Assembly: GCA_964543235.1 (NCBI GenBank)
Contig: CAZIXE010000020.1
Span: 1 to 59,781, forward strand
Direction of reading: 5' to 3'
Source: JANMMJ01 sp964543235
GTDB lineage: Bacteria; Pseudomonadota; Alphaproteobacteria; Rhizobiales; Aestuariivirgaceae
DNA length: 59,781 nucleotides
Shown: in pieces, positions 17,998 through 26,204 of the stretch
Layout of the letters: every line of letters begins with the position of its first letter
Position numbering within the stretch: position 1 is the first letter of the stretch
The notes under the pieces: model-generated
The model's input: only the letters and a program-made list of their open reading frames with translations
Database searches by the model: none
Told to the model about the DNA's origin: nothing
Made by a program: the position numbers and the translations under genes

Positions 17998-19322
17998 CAG
18001 ACAGCAATTCGGTCCACGACGCGGTCCAAGGCGACATTCTCCCGGGCACCGGTCCTGCGGTTCTTGATCTCGACCACGCCGTCCTTCAGGCCACGCGGTC
18101 CGACGATCACCTGCCAGGGCAGGCCGATGAGATCCATGACGGCGAACTTGGCGCCCGGGCGGTCGTCGCGGTCGTCATAGAGGACCTCAACTCCCCTGGC
18201 GACCAGCGCCTTGTAGATGGCGAGACACTGGGCGTCGGTCGCCGGGTCGCCGGCCTTGAGGTTGATGAGGCCGACACGGAAGGGGGCCACCGGTTCCGGC
18301 CAGATAATGCCGGCGTCGTCGTGGCTGGCCTCGATGATGGCACCGACCAGGCGGGAGACACCGATGCCGTAGGACCCGGACTGGATGACGGCCATCTTGC
18401 CATCCGGGCCCTGCACTTCGCAGCCCAGCGGGGCGGAATACTTGTCGCCGAAAAAGAAGATGTGACCCACCTCGATGCCACGCCCGGTCAGGCGGCGCGC
18501 CTCGGGGACATGCCTTTCGAATGCAGCAGGCTCGTGTTTTTCCTCGGTGGCAGCATACTTTGAGGTGAAATCCTCGACCACTTTGGCAACGGCAGCGACG
18601 TCGTCGTAGTCGATGTCAAAAGCCGTCCAGTCCATGTCGTAGAAGTCGCGGTCGAAATAGACCTGGCTCTCGCCGGTCTCGGCCAGGATCAGGAACTCGT
18701 GGCTGTCCTCGCCGCCGATGGGCCCGGTTTCGGCACGCATGGGCACCGCCTTGAGGCCCATGCGGGCGAAGGTCCGCAGGTAGCTGACGAACATCTTGTT
18801 GTAGGAGTGCTGGCCGGCCTCGCGAGAGATGTCGAAGGAGTAGGCGTCCTTCATGAGGAACTCGCGGCCGCGCATCACACCGAAACGGGGCCGGACCTCG
18901 TCACGGAACTTCCACTGGATGTGATAGAGATTGCGCGGAACGTCCTTGTAGCTCTGGGCACCCTGACGAAAGATGTCGGTGATCATTTCTTCGTTGGTGG
19001 GACCGTAGAGCATGTCGCGGTCATGGCGATCCTTGATCCGCAGCATCTCCTTGCCGTAAGCGTCATAGCGGCCCGACTTGCGCCACAGATCGGCGGGCTG
19101 GATGGTGGGCATCAGCACTTCGATGGCCCCTGCCCGGTTCTGTTCCTCGCGGACGATCTGTTCGATCTTCTTCAATACGCGGAAGCCCATGGGCAGCCAG
19201 GAGTAACTGCCGGCGGCTTCCTGGCGGATCATGCCACTGCGCAGCATCAGCCTGTGCGAGACAATCTCGGCTTCCTTGGGATCGTCGCGGAGGATGGGCA
19301 TGAAGTATTGGGAAAGACGCAT
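17997..19322 (-). CDS. proS: Prolyl-tRNA synthetase (short type, no editing insertion)
   Basis: The protein has 441 residues and charges tRNA-Pro. Class II motifs are present: MIRQEAAGSYSWLPMGFR, YGPTNEEMITDIFR, WKFRDEVRPRFGVMRGREF, and GSYGIGVSRLVGAI (motif 3). The C-terminal anticodon-binding domain holds YDDRDDRPGAKFA. The cis-editing insertion found in the roughly 570-residue E. coli enzyme is missing, as is usual in alphaproteobacteria. Start at the ATG 19322 (MRLSQYFMPILRDDPKEA). It is the first gene of proS-lolC-lolD-HDAC-dnaE. Confidence 0.97.
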   Translation of the reverse strand: MRLSQYFMPILRDDPKEAEIVSHRLMLRSGMIRQEAAGSYSWLPMGFRVLKKIEQIVREEQNRAGAIEVLMPTIQPADLWRKSGRYDAYGKEMLRIKDRHDRDMLYGPTNEEMITDIFRQGAQSYKDVPRNLYHIQWKFRDEVRPRFGVMRGREFLMKDAYSFDISREAGQHSYNKMFVSYLRTFARMGLKAVPMRAETGPIGGEDSHEFLILAETGESQVYFDRDFYDMDWTAFDIDYDDVAAVAKVVEDFTSKYAATEEKHEPAAFERHVPEARRLTGRGIEVGHIFFFGDKYSAPLGCEVQGPDGKMAVIQSGSYGIGVSRLVGAIIEASHDDAGIIWPEPVAPFRVGLINLKAGDPATDAQCLAIYKALVARGVEVLYDDRDDRPGAKFAVMDLIGLPWQVIVGPRGLKDGVVEIKNRRTGARENVALDRVVDRIAV

Positions 19323-19504
19323 GAAGACGGTCCGATGGTGGAGAATTGCGCGTCTTTTGGGGCGAATCGCAGCACAAGGCAAGGCAGGTCTTGAGCCGGC
19401 GAGAGATGGCCGGCGAAAAACTTCAAAGATTGCGCCAGAATTTAGATGACAAGCTGCGGCGATATGTTACCAATTCGCAAAACAGCAATAACAGACACTG
19501 GTGA

Positions 19505-19676
19505 TGGCGGACGCTGCAGCCCTCGAGGCGCAGCCGCAGCAGCCTAAGTCTGGGGAGGTGCCTCCGGCGCGCCGCGATGCAATCGCGTGAGCTGCGCCGC
19601 CCCTGCAAGGGTGCAGCGGGCCAATGGGGCGACATCGCAACTCGCAAGAAAGCAAGGCCATGGGCCTTGCTTTTTT
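19505..19676 (+). ncRNA. Candidate structured small RNA with intrinsic terminator
   Basis: Four nested helices pair across about 120 nt: TGGC 19505-08 with GCCA 19620-23; GCTGCA 19513-18 with TGCAGC 19612-17; CCCT 19520-23 with AGGG 19608-11; GGCGCAGC 19527-34 with GCTGCGCC 19591-98. They enclose two hairpins, GGAGG/CCTCC at 19554-19565 and CGCGAT-GCA-ATCGCG at 19573-19587. A strong intrinsic terminator follows. The rod with internal bulges recalls 6S-like architecture, but I find no match to 6S, SRP, RNase P or tmRNA signature sequences, so the identity is open. The 5' end and promoter are not placed. Confidence 0.5.
19649..19676 (+). terminator. Strong intrinsic terminator on the plus strand
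   Basis: AAGCAAGGCC, loop ATG, GGCCTTGCTT form a 10-bp stem that runs straight into TTTTTT. In the plus direction it ends a transcript for which no plus-strand protein gene exists, supporting an RNA gene upstream. In the minus direction the stem is followed by TCTTGC, so it may weakly terminate the L,D-transpeptidase gene at 19687 as well. Confidence 0.85.
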
Positions 19677-19686
19677 GTTTGCCGCC

Positions 19687-20295
19687 CTACTCGACCACCA
19701 CCATCGCGCCCAGTTCGACCCGGCTGTAGAGGTCGATGACCTGCTCGTTGATCATTCGGATGCAGCCGGACGACGAGGCCATGCCAATGGTCCAGGGCTG
19801 CGAGGTCCCGTGAATGCGGTATTCGGTGTCGCCAATGTAGAGCGCCCGCGCCCCGAGCGGGTTCTGGGGACCGCCGGGCATGTAGGCCGGGATCTTATGG
19901 CCGCGGGCCGCTTCGCGCGCGATCATCACCTTGGGCGGGCGCCATTCCGGCCATTCAGCCTTGCGGGTGATGCGGTTGGTGCCCGACCATTCGAAGCCTT
20001 CGCGACCGACACCTACCGGGTATTGCAGTGCCTTGCCGCCGGCGAGCACGTAGTAGAGCCGCCGTTCGCCGGTGCGCACGACAATCGAGCCCGGCGGAAG
20101 GTGGGTGGCAAAGTCGACGGTGCGCCGCGTGGTATCGAAGGGGCGCGGCCGGGCCCTGGGTTCCCCGTCATTGCCGACACCCAGGCCGCCGTAGATCACG
20201 AAGGTTTCGGGGGAGAAGCTGATCCGCTCCGCTGCGGCGGCCGAGACCGCTACAACCAGACTCACCACCGCCAGCACCGCACGCCACATACGCAT
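19687..20295 (-). CDS. Secreted L,D-transpeptidase (YkuD family), second copy
   Basis: The protein has about 202 residues from the ATG at 20295 (a GTG at 20298 is also possible). A signal peptide (AVLAVVSLVVAVSAAAA) precedes a YkuD domain with RIHGTSQPWTIG and SSSGCIRM, catalytic Cys178. It resembles the protein at 3113-3754 in the segments LYYVL, FEWSGT, PEWRPP and NPLGARALY. The two are probably paralogs acting on periplasmic peptidoglycan. It stands between an RNA terminator and folK and appears to be transcribed alone. Confidence 0.92.
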   Translation of the reverse strand: MRMWRAVLAVVSLVVAVSAAAAERISFSPETFVIYGGLGVGNDGEPRARPRPFDTTRRTVDFATHLPPGSIVVRTGERRLYYVLAGGKALQYPVGVGREGFEWSGTNRITRKAEWPEWRPPKVMIAREAARGHKIPAYMPGGPQNPLGARALYIGDTEYRIHGTSQPWTIGMASSSGCIRMINEQVIDLYSRVELGAMVVVE

Positions 20296-20362
20296 CACTC
20301 ACTTGCTGCAATTTCACCCGCATCGCCGTGGGTCAAATTGTGCGAAATGGGTTAATCGCCGC

Positions 20363-20875
20363 TTAAATCTCGCTGCCGCCACGCGCGCGGCGCAGCCGCT
20401 TCAGGAGTTCGCGGGCGGTCCGCCGGTTCACCGGATGGCGCCAGTCCGGAGCAATTTCGGCCAGAGGTTGCAGCACGAAAACGCGTTCGGCAATGCCGGG
20501 ATGGGGCAGCAGCAGGGGGCGCTTGCCGCCAAACATGGGATAGGACGGCGTGCGGATCAGGCCCCGGTAATCGAGCAGATCAAGATCGAGGGTGCGCGGG
20601 CCCCAGCGAATGCCGCGGCGCCGGCCGGCCGCATGTTCGATGGCATGCAATCGCCGCATCAGCGCTTCGGGTGGAAGATGGGTGGCGATCAGGGCCACGG
20701 CATTCACGAAGGGCGGCTGGTTCGGCCGGCCCAGCGGGGCGGTCATCAATAAGCGCGAGGCGCGCCGCATGCGGGTGACGCCGCGGTCGAGCTCTTCCAG
20801 GGCGCGGGAAACGGTCCGGCGCGGATCTCCCCATGGGCCGGTCACATTGGCGCCCAAGCCGATGACGATCATCAT
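20363..20875 (-). CDS. folK: 2-amino-4-hydroxy-6-hydroxymethyldihydropteridine pyrophosphokinase
   Basis: The protein has 170 residues and transfers pyrophosphate from ATP to the pterin alcohol in folate synthesis. Seen are GLGANVTGPWGDPRR at the N-terminus, FVNAVALI, LHAIEHAAGRRRGIRWGPR, and the TLDLDLL signature with the metal-binding aspartates, then LPHPGIAERVFVLQPLAEI. Length is typical for a monofunctional HPPK. folB and folP are not adjacent here. It is divergent, with a 66-bp gap, from the NYN-domain gene. Confidence 0.95.
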   Translation of the reverse strand: MMIVIGLGANVTGPWGDPRRTVSRALEELDRGVTRMRRASRLLMTAPLGRPNQPPFVNAVALIATHLPPEALMRRLHAIEHAAGRRRGIRWGPRTLDLDLLDYRGLIRTPSYPMFGGKRPLLLPHPGIAERVFVLQPLAEIAPDWRHPVNRRTARELLKRLRRARGGSEI

Positions 20876-20941
20876 GCGGCTTGAGCATACCCTGGCGAAT
20901 CATTAAGAGTGCGCGCCAGATTTGATTTGGGAGATTTCAGC

Positions 20942-21550
20942 ATGAACTTTTATCAGGACGAGAGAGTGGCCCTGTTTATCGATGGAGCCAACCTTTACGC
21001 AACAGCAAAAGCGCTCGGATTCGACATCGACTACAAGCGGCTGCTCGGCTTCTTCCGCAAGCGGTCACGACTGATCCGCGCCATCTACTACACGGCGCTG
21101 CTCGACGATGCCGAGTATTCACCCATCCGCCCACTGATCGATTGGCTGGATTACAACGGCTACCGGGTGGTGACCAAGCCGGCCAAGGAGTTCACGGATG
21201 CCATGGGCCGGCGCAAGATCAAGGGCAACATGGACATCGAACTGGCAATCGACGTGATGCAGCTTTCGGATAGCCTCGATCACATCGTCATCTTCTCGGG
21301 CGACGGCGACTTCCGGTCGCTGGTCGCGGCAGTCCAAGCCAAGGGCAAGCGCGTCTCGGTGGTCTCGACGTTGGCGACACGGCCGGCCATGATCGCCGAC
21401 GATCTCCGGCGGCAGGCCGACCAGTTCATCGATCTCATGGAACTCAAGGATGACATCGGCCGCGAACCTGGCGAGCGCGAGCCGCGCCGCGAGCGGCCGG
21501 CGCCGCTGCCGCAGCAGGCCGGCAGTTTCGAGGATTTTGCCGATATCTGA
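20942..21550 (+). CDS. LabA-like NYN (PIN-fold) domain protein
   Basis: The protein has 202 residues. The NYN domain (about residues 8-165) shows the conserved acidic residues in VALFIDGANLY, KGNMDIELAIDVM and IVIFSGDGDFRSLV, consistent with a metal-dependent ribonuclease fold. The C-terminal 35 residues are basic and proline-rich (EREPRRERPAPLPQQ), perhaps RNA-binding. I chose the ATG at 20942, the first residue of the conserved region. It is widespread in alphaproteobacteria, usually annotated as a conserved NYN protein without a known target. Confidence 0.9.
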   Translation: MNFYQDERVALFIDGANLYATAKALGFDIDYKRLLGFFRKRSRLIRAIYYTALLDDAEYSPIRPLIDWLDYNGYRVVTKPAKEFTDAMGRRKIKGNMDIELAIDVMQLSDSLDHIVIFSGDGDFRSLVAAVQAKGKRVSVVSTLATRPAMIADDLRRQADQFIDLMELKDDIGREPGEREPRRERPAPLPQQAGSFEDFADI

Positions 21551-21562
21551 AAGCGCCGCGCC

Positions 21563-22354
21563 TCAGTTTGCGACGGCGTCCCCGGCGGCCTCCTTGCGGT
21601 GGCGCCGGGCCTCGAGCAGGCGGACAGCCTGCACCGACGCCTCGTAGAGCAGGGCCAGCGGTATGGCCATGGAGATCTGCGAAATCGGATCGGGCGGCGT
21701 CAGGATGGCCGCCATGATGAAGACGCCGACGATGGCGTATTTGCGCCCGCTCTTGAGCTGCTCGTAGGTGACAATCCCGACCTGCCCCAAAAGCGTCAAT
21801 ACCACAGGAAGCTGGAAGCACAGACCGAAGGCCAGGATCAGCATGGTGACGAAATCGAGATAGGCCTCGATGTCGGGCATCATCTGAATGGCCTGCTGCT
21901 CCGCTGACCCCGTCGATGCGGCAAGCGAGTAGAAGAAACCGATGGCGACAGGCAGCAGGAAGAAATAGACGAGGCCGGCCCCCAGCAGGAAGAACACGGG
22001 CGTTGCCACCAGATAGGGGCGAAACGCCGCCTTTTCGTTGGCGTAGAGGCCGGGTGCCACGAAGCGGTAGATCTGCACGGCAATCAGCGGAAAGGCGATA
22101 AAGACGCCGCCGAAGAAGGCGATCTTCAGCTTGACCAGAAAGATGCCGAGTAGCCGGATGGTGATCAGACTGACGTCGGTCCCGGTGCCCCATTTGAAGG
22201 GCGCCACGAGGATCGTCAGGATTTCCGATGAATAGATGAAACTGAAGATGAAGGCGACGACGAAACCGACAACGCAATAGATCAGCCTGGTGCGCAGTTC
22301 GATCAGGTGATCGATCAGCGGGGCCTCGGTGGCGTCAATGTCTTCCTTGGTCAT
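21563..22354 (-). CDS. tatC: Sec-independent protein translocase TatC
   Basis: The protein has 263 residues and six membrane helices. It is the twin-arginine signal-binding core subunit. Typical features are PLIDHLIELRTRLI at the N-terminus, PFKWGTGT, the FGGVFIAFPLIAVQIYRFVAPGLY segment with the conserved aromatic/Pro pattern (split here at YRF), FFLLGAGLVYFF, FGLCFQLPV, and ILTPPDPISQ near the C-terminus. It is last of tatABC, 11 nt after tatB. Confidence 0.97.
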   Translation of the reverse strand: MTKEDIDATEAPLIDHLIELRTRLIYCVVGFVVAFIFSFIYSSEILTILVAPFKWGTGTDVSLITIRLLGIFLVKLKIAFFGGVFIAFPLIAVQIYRFVAPGLYANEKAAFRPYLVATPVFFLLGAGLVYFFLLPVAIGFFYSLAASTGSAEQQAIQMMPDIEAYLDFVTMLILAFGLCFQLPVVLTLLGQVGIVTYEQLKSGRKYAIVGVFIMAAILTPPDPISQISMAIPLALLYEASVQAVRLLEARRHRKEAAGDAVAN

Positions 22355-22365
22355 CGGCGCTCAAC

Positions 22366-22782
22366 TCAGGCGGCCGGTTTGGATGCTTCCGGCGCGGCAA
22401 TCGCGGGTGCCGGTTCGGGCGTTGCAGCCGGCGGCGGTTCAGGCGCCTTCATCCTGTTCTCGATCTCGCCGAAGTATTTCTTGAAATCGTCGTCCTGCTT
22501 CTGCAGGCCGGAGACAATCTCGTTCTTCACAGCCTTGACGGGATTGGCGGCGGTTTCAACGACGTTCTTGAGATTGCCCATCTCCTTCCTGACGTCCTCG
22601 AGGCCGGCTTCCTTCATCGCCTGGTCAAGATGGCCCTGAAATTCGCGGGCCATGCCGCGCATCTTGCCGAGCGTGCGGCCGAAGGCGCGCAGAACTTTCG
22701 GCAAGTCCTTGGGGCCAATCACAATCACTGCCACGACAGCGATCAGAAAGATCTCGGTGTAACCGATGCCAAAATCGAACAT
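22366..22782 (-). CDS. tatB: Sec-independent protein translocase TatB
   Basis: The protein has 138 residues. One N-terminal membrane helix (IGYTEIFLIAVVAVIVIGPK) is followed by the PKDLPKVLRAFGRTLGKMR hinge and amphipathic helix, then a charged region and an Ala/Pro-rich tail. It forms the substrate receptor with TatC. 26 nt downstream of tatA and 11 nt upstream of tatC. Confidence 0.96.
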   Translation of the reverse strand: MFDFGIGYTEIFLIAVVAVIVIGPKDLPKVLRAFGRTLGKMRGMAREFQGHLDQAMKEAGLEDVRKEMGNLKNVVETAANPVKAVKNEIVSGLQKQDDDFKKYFGEIENRMKAPEPPPAATPEPAPAIAAPEASKPAA

Positions 22783-22808
22783 CAGGGCCTCCGCCCCGCT
22801 TCAGGAGC

Positions 22809-23036
22809 TCAGCTCTTGGCCTTTTCCGCGGCAGAGCTGGCAGCTTCGGTGGCTTTCTGCTCCAAAGCCTTGGCATCGGCCTTGGCCGCTTCCTCGGGAT
22901 CGTCGGCCATGCCCTTCTTGAAACTCTTGATGCCCTTGGCGACATCGCCCATGAGGTCAGAAATCTTGCCGCGACCGAAGAGCAGCATCACAACCACGAG
23001 AACAATGAGCCAGTGCCAAATCGATAAAGAACCCAT
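22809..23036 (-). CDS. tatA: Sec-independent protein translocase TatA
   Basis: The protein has 75 residues. The start ATG at 23036 gives MGSLSIWHWLIVLVVVML, the usual alphaproteobacterial TatA N-terminus, with GGGAG 8 nt upstream; the ATG at 23051 is rejected on that basis. The membrane helix is followed by FGRGKISDLMGDVAKGIKSF, the hinge and amphipathic helix, then an Ala/Lys/Glu-rich tail. It oligomerises to form the translocation pore. First gene of tatABC. Confidence 0.96.
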   Translation of the reverse strand: MGSLSIWHWLIVLVVVMLLFGRGKISDLMGDVAKGIKSFKKGMADDPEEAAKADAKALEQKATEAASSAAEKAKS

Positions 23037-23137
23037 TCCGAAAACTCCCATGAATCTGCGGGGCCCAAGGGCCGCCTGATTGCCGCGCAATATCGCAGAA
23101 AGCCTACCCTTCCGCAACCAAACTGCCCGGCATCAAC

Positions 23138-24280
23138 CTATATGGTGTCTTCAGCCGCGCCCGGAAAGACCAGAACCTGGGCCGGATCGACTGTGAAGAA
23201 TACCGAGTGGCCGGCCTGTGGCGCATTCTTGGCGGGCAGACGCACCAGCAGGGGTTCCTCGACTCCCTTGAAAACCACCTGGCACTGCACCGCGTCACCA
23301 AGAAACTGCACCGTCAGAACATACCCCTCGACTCCGACATCGCCGGCAGGCCGGTCGAAATCCTGCGGCCGGATCATGACGACGGCGGCCGTGCCATCGG
23401 CCAGGGCCGGCGCCGGAAAGGTGCCGAGCGGCGTCTCGGCATGGCCCTTGCGGATGACGACGCTGAGTTCATTCAGATCACAGAAGAAGCGCGCGGCCTG
23501 CGCGTCAACCGGATGGTTGTAGAGCTGCGGCGGTGCGCCGACCTGCACCAGCCGGCCCTGGCGCATCAGCAGGATGCGGTCGGACAGACCCATGGCCTCA
23601 ACCGGATCGTGGGTGACGAGCATGCTGGTGGCCCGCGTCTCCCGGAGGACGGCGAGCGTTTCAGCACGCACACTCTCGCGCAGGCGCTGGTCCAGCCCCG
23701 AGAACGGCTCATCCATCAGCATGACCTGGGGGCGCGGTACAATCGCCCTCGCCAGAGCCACGCGCTGCTGTTCACCGCCCGAGAGAGCGTGCGGATAGGA
23801 TTCGGCATAGTCGGCAAGACCGACGCGGGCCAGCGCTTTGCGGGCCTCTGCCAGGGCGTCGGTGCGCTGCAGGCCACGCAGACCGAAGGCGACATTGTCG
23901 ATGATGGTCAGGTGCGGGAACAAGGCAAAATCCTGATACATCAGGCCGACGCCGCGCCGTTCCGGCGGCACGAAGCGGCTCGGGCCGGTGACTTCGATGC
24001 CGTCGATCAGCACCCGGCCGGACTGGGGACGCTCGACGCCGGCGGCAATGCGCAACAGCGTGGTCTTGCCACAACCGGAAGGACCCAAGAGAGCGGCAAT
24101 CTCGCCGGGCTGCAATTCGAAACTGACATTGCGCACGGCCTCGACGGCCCCAAAGGCGAGGCTCACATTCTCGAAGGTGAGGCGGCCGGCAAAGGTCGCC
24201 GCCGCGGTGCCGCGGGGCCCCCACTTCTGGTCATGCGCCCTGTGGGCCTGCCTGATCTGGACGGTCATCTGCCTTGGCAT
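23138..24280 (-). CDS. ABC transporter ATPase with TOBE domain (Fe3+/spermidine/putrescine-type), orphan
   Basis: The protein has 380 residues (376 if translation begins at the ATG 24268, which has AAGG just upstream). It shows Walker A GPSGCGKTT, the Q-loop LMYQDFALFPHLTIIDNV, the signature LSGGEQQRVALARA, Walker B VMLMDEPFSGLD and VTHDPVEAMGLSD, then a C-terminal TOBE-like domain from about residue 290. Subfamily features fit importers of iron(III) or polyamines (FbpC/PotA type). No permease or binding-protein gene is nearby. Its only operon partner is the FAD oxidase 43 nt upstream, so the transporter it serves must be encoded elsewhere. Confidence 0.9.
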   Translation of the reverse strand: MPRQMTVQIRQAHRAHDQKWGPRGTAAATFAGRLTFENVSLAFGAVEAVRNVSFELQPGEIAALLGPSGCGKTTLLRIAAGVERPQSGRVLIDGIEVTGPSRFVPPERRGVGLMYQDFALFPHLTIIDNVAFGLRGLQRTDALAEARKALARVGLADYAESYPHALSGGEQQRVALARAIVPRPQVMLMDEPFSGLDQRLRESVRAETLAVLRETRATSMLVTHDPVEAMGLSDRILLMRQGRLVQVGAPPQLYNHPVDAQAARFFCDLNELSVVIRKGHAETPLGTFPAPALADGTAAVVMIRPQDFDRPAGDVGVEGYVLTVQFLGDAVQCQVVFKGVEEPLLVRLPAKNAPQAGHSVFFTVDPAQVLVFPGAAEDTI

Positions 24281-24323
24281 CTACACCAGAGAGCGCGGCC
24301 GCGTCACCATCGGAGTCCACGGC

Positions 24324-25667
24324 TCATAGCAGCTTGCCACGGTTGAGGATTTGCGCCGGATCAAGGGCCTGCTTGACGGCGCGCATGACGGCAAGCTCGG
24401 CGGGAGAGCGCGTGTAGCCCAAATAGGCGCGCTTCAGCGTGCCAATGCCGTGCTCGGCGGAGATCGCGCCGTTCATGTCGCGGACCGCGGCATAGACGAT
24501 CGCGTCGATGTCATGCGGACCCTCGCCGTCGCGGTATGCCGTGCTGACGCAGATGTGGACATTGCCGTCACCGATATGACCGTAGAAGGAGACATGGGCA
24601 GCCGGGAAACGGGTGCGAAGACGTGCTGCGCAGCGATCGGCGAAGTCACCGATCAGGGCGATAGACAGGCTCACGTCGAAGTTCAGGAGGTTGGGAAAGC
24701 GCTCGATGGCAAGCCCTTCACGCACGGCCCAGAAAGCGCGCGCCTGGGCCTGCGACTGGGCAATGACGGAGTCGGCGATGAGGCCCTGTTCAAGGGCGGC
24801 GGCAAGGCAGTCCTGCAGGTGTGCGGAAGAGGTGTGCTCGACGATGATCCAGAAGGGCCAGTCCTCGGCAAAGAAGCGTTCCGACATGGTGCCGGCGGTG
24901 ATCCGGTAATAGTCCTGCCACATCACTTCAAAGGCCATGAGACCGGCTAGGCATGACCGGGCGTGGCGCAGGAAAGCGATGACGCGATCAAAGGTGGTGG
25001 CGGCGCACAGCGCCGTCGTCACCGGCCCGGGGTCGGGATGCAGGCGCAGCACAGCCCGGGTGATGACACCGAGTGTCCCCTCGGTGCCGATGAACAGATG
25101 CTTCAGGTCGAGGCCGGTGTTGTTCTTGATCATGCGGTTCATGGACGAGACCACGGTGCCGTCGGCCAACACCGCTTCGAGTCCCAGCACCTGCTCGCGC
25201 GCCACGCCATAGCGGATCACGCGAATGCCACCGGCATTGGTGGCAAGATTGCCGCCGATCTGGCAGGAGCCGCGCGAGCCGAGATCGAGCGCCAGCATGA
25301 GACCCTTATCGCGCGCGGCCTCCTGCGCCACCTCGAGCGGGGTACCGGCGCGTACCGTCATGAGCGCCGAAGCCGTGTCGATCTCCTCGACGCCGGAGAG
25401 GCGTTCGAGCGACAGAACTATGTCGCCGGGGGCCGGATTGCCGCCGCCGGCGAGGCCGGTCATGCCGCCCTGGGGCACGACGGCCTGGCCATGGCGGTGA
25501 CAGATGCGGAGTACCGCGGACACTTCTTCAGTCGAGCGCGGGCAGATGACGGCCAACGGCACAGAACCGCCCGTTCCACTCATGTCAGAACAGTAGCGCG
25601 CGCCGGCTTCATCGCCGCAACGCATGGCGGAACCCAGCGCGGCAGCCAGTTCTTCGATGCAACCCAT
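24324..25667 (-). CDS. FAD-linked oxidase of the GlcD/D-2-hydroxyacid dehydrogenase family
   Basis: The protein has 447 residues. An N-terminal FAD-binding PCMH domain shows PRSTEEVSAVLRICH, VVPQGGMTGLAGG and GGNLATNAGGIRVIRYG. A C-terminal cap follows with HIGDGNVHI, ISAEHGIGTLKRAYL and ALDPAQILNRGKL. The family oxidises D-lactate, glycolate or D-2-hydroxyglutarate; the family resemblance is clear but the substrate is not. GlcE/GlcF partners are absent, favouring a stand-alone dehydrogenase. It probably shares a transcript with the downstream ABC ATPase. Confidence 0.92.
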   Translation of the reverse strand: MGCIEELAAALGSAMRCGDEAGARYCSDMSGTGGSVPLAVICPRSTEEVSAVLRICHRHGQAVVPQGGMTGLAGGGNPAPGDIVLSLERLSGVEEIDTASALMTVRAGTPLEVAQEAARDKGLMLALDLGSRGSCQIGGNLATNAGGIRVIRYGVAREQVLGLEAVLADGTVVSSMNRMIKNNTGLDLKHLFIGTEGTLGVITRAVLRLHPDPGPVTTALCAATTFDRVIAFLRHARSCLAGLMAFEVMWQDYYRITAGTMSERFFAEDWPFWIIVEHTSSAHLQDCLAAALEQGLIADSVIAQSQAQARAFWAVREGLAIERFPNLLNFDVSLSIALIGDFADRCAARLRTRFPAAHVSFYGHIGDGNVHICVSTAYRDGEGPHDIDAIVYAAVRDMNGAISAEHGIGTLKRAYLGYTRSPAELAVMRAVKQALDPAQILNRGKLL

Positions 25668-25709
25668 CGGGCGAGTCTATGGCCTGACACCGCCGCGGGC
25701 AATGTCAGC

Positions 25710-26204
25710 TTACTGACAGGGATACTGCTTGCCGGAATAGGCCGTGTACATGCCGGTTGACGGATTGAACGAGCGATACTTGGCGGAGCAGTACCGATAC
25801 CAGGCCTTGGTGCCGGGCCGGGGCGCCTCGCCCGCGTAGACAGGCTGGCGCGCAACCGCGGAACTGGCCATGCAATTGTCGAAGGCGCGGTAGTAGGCGC
25901 GCTCCCACTTCGAACTGGTGGCCGCGGCGCCAAGCGCCGTACCGGCCACACCGCCAATGATGGCGCCCCTGCCGGCGCCCTTGCCCTTGTCAATGGCCGC
26001 GCCGATCAGCGCGCCACCCAAGGCGCCGCCAATGGTGCCGGCCAGGACATCGCCGGCATTGGCCGAGCGGTTGGCGACGTCGCGGGCATAAGCATCGCAG
26101 TAGGCGCGGCGGCTTGCCGCCTCGGCAGGCAGGGCCACAAATGCGATGACCGCGGTGGCGAGGCAGAGCGTGTTGATGAGCTTGGCACAAATGGAGCGCG
26201 TCAT
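25710..26204 (-). CDS. Secreted BA14K-like protein with glycine zipper
   Basis: The protein has 164 residues. A signal peptide (about 1-29, ending PAEAA) is followed by a glycine-zipper segment (AGTIGGALGGALIGAAID, GRGAIIGGVAGTALGAA) that can insert in or lie on membranes. The C-terminal BA14K-type motif is WYRYCSAKYRSFNPSTGMY, YSGKQYPC. Brucella BA14K is an immunoreactive, lectin-like envelope protein, and the family is largely confined to Rhizobiales, a taxonomic hint. The function here is unknown. Confidence 0.85.
   Translation of the reverse strand: MTRSICAKLINTLCLATAVIAFVALPAEAASRRAYCDAYARDVANRSANAGDVLAGTIGGALGGALIGAAIDKGKGAGRGAIIGGVAGTALGAAATSSKWERAYYRAFDNCMASSAVARQPVYAGEAPRPGTKAWYRYCSAKYRSFNPSTGMYTAYSGKQYPCQ

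Larger units (their letters stand above)
19323..19686. other. Intergenic region upstream of proS holding a candidate RNA gene
   Basis: This 364-nt gap has no protein gene that I accept. It contains the leftward proS promoter region at about 19323-19480 and, on the plus strand, the structured RNA candidate and terminator listed separately. A 28-codon frame at 19504-19590 lies inside the folded region and is more likely accidental. Confidence 0.5.

Noticed and set aside
19504..19590. A 28-codon frame (MADAAALEAQPQQPK...) inside the RNA candidate
   Set aside because: It lies within the paired region, lacks a ribosome site and is Ala/Gln/Pro-rich; the RNA structure explains the sequence better.
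19440..19680. Two-piece tmRNA, SRP RNA or RNase P RNA
   Set aside because: No ANDN-type tag frame, no GGUCAGG/GGAAG SRP signature and too short for RNase P. 6S cannot be excluded but is not supported by sequence.
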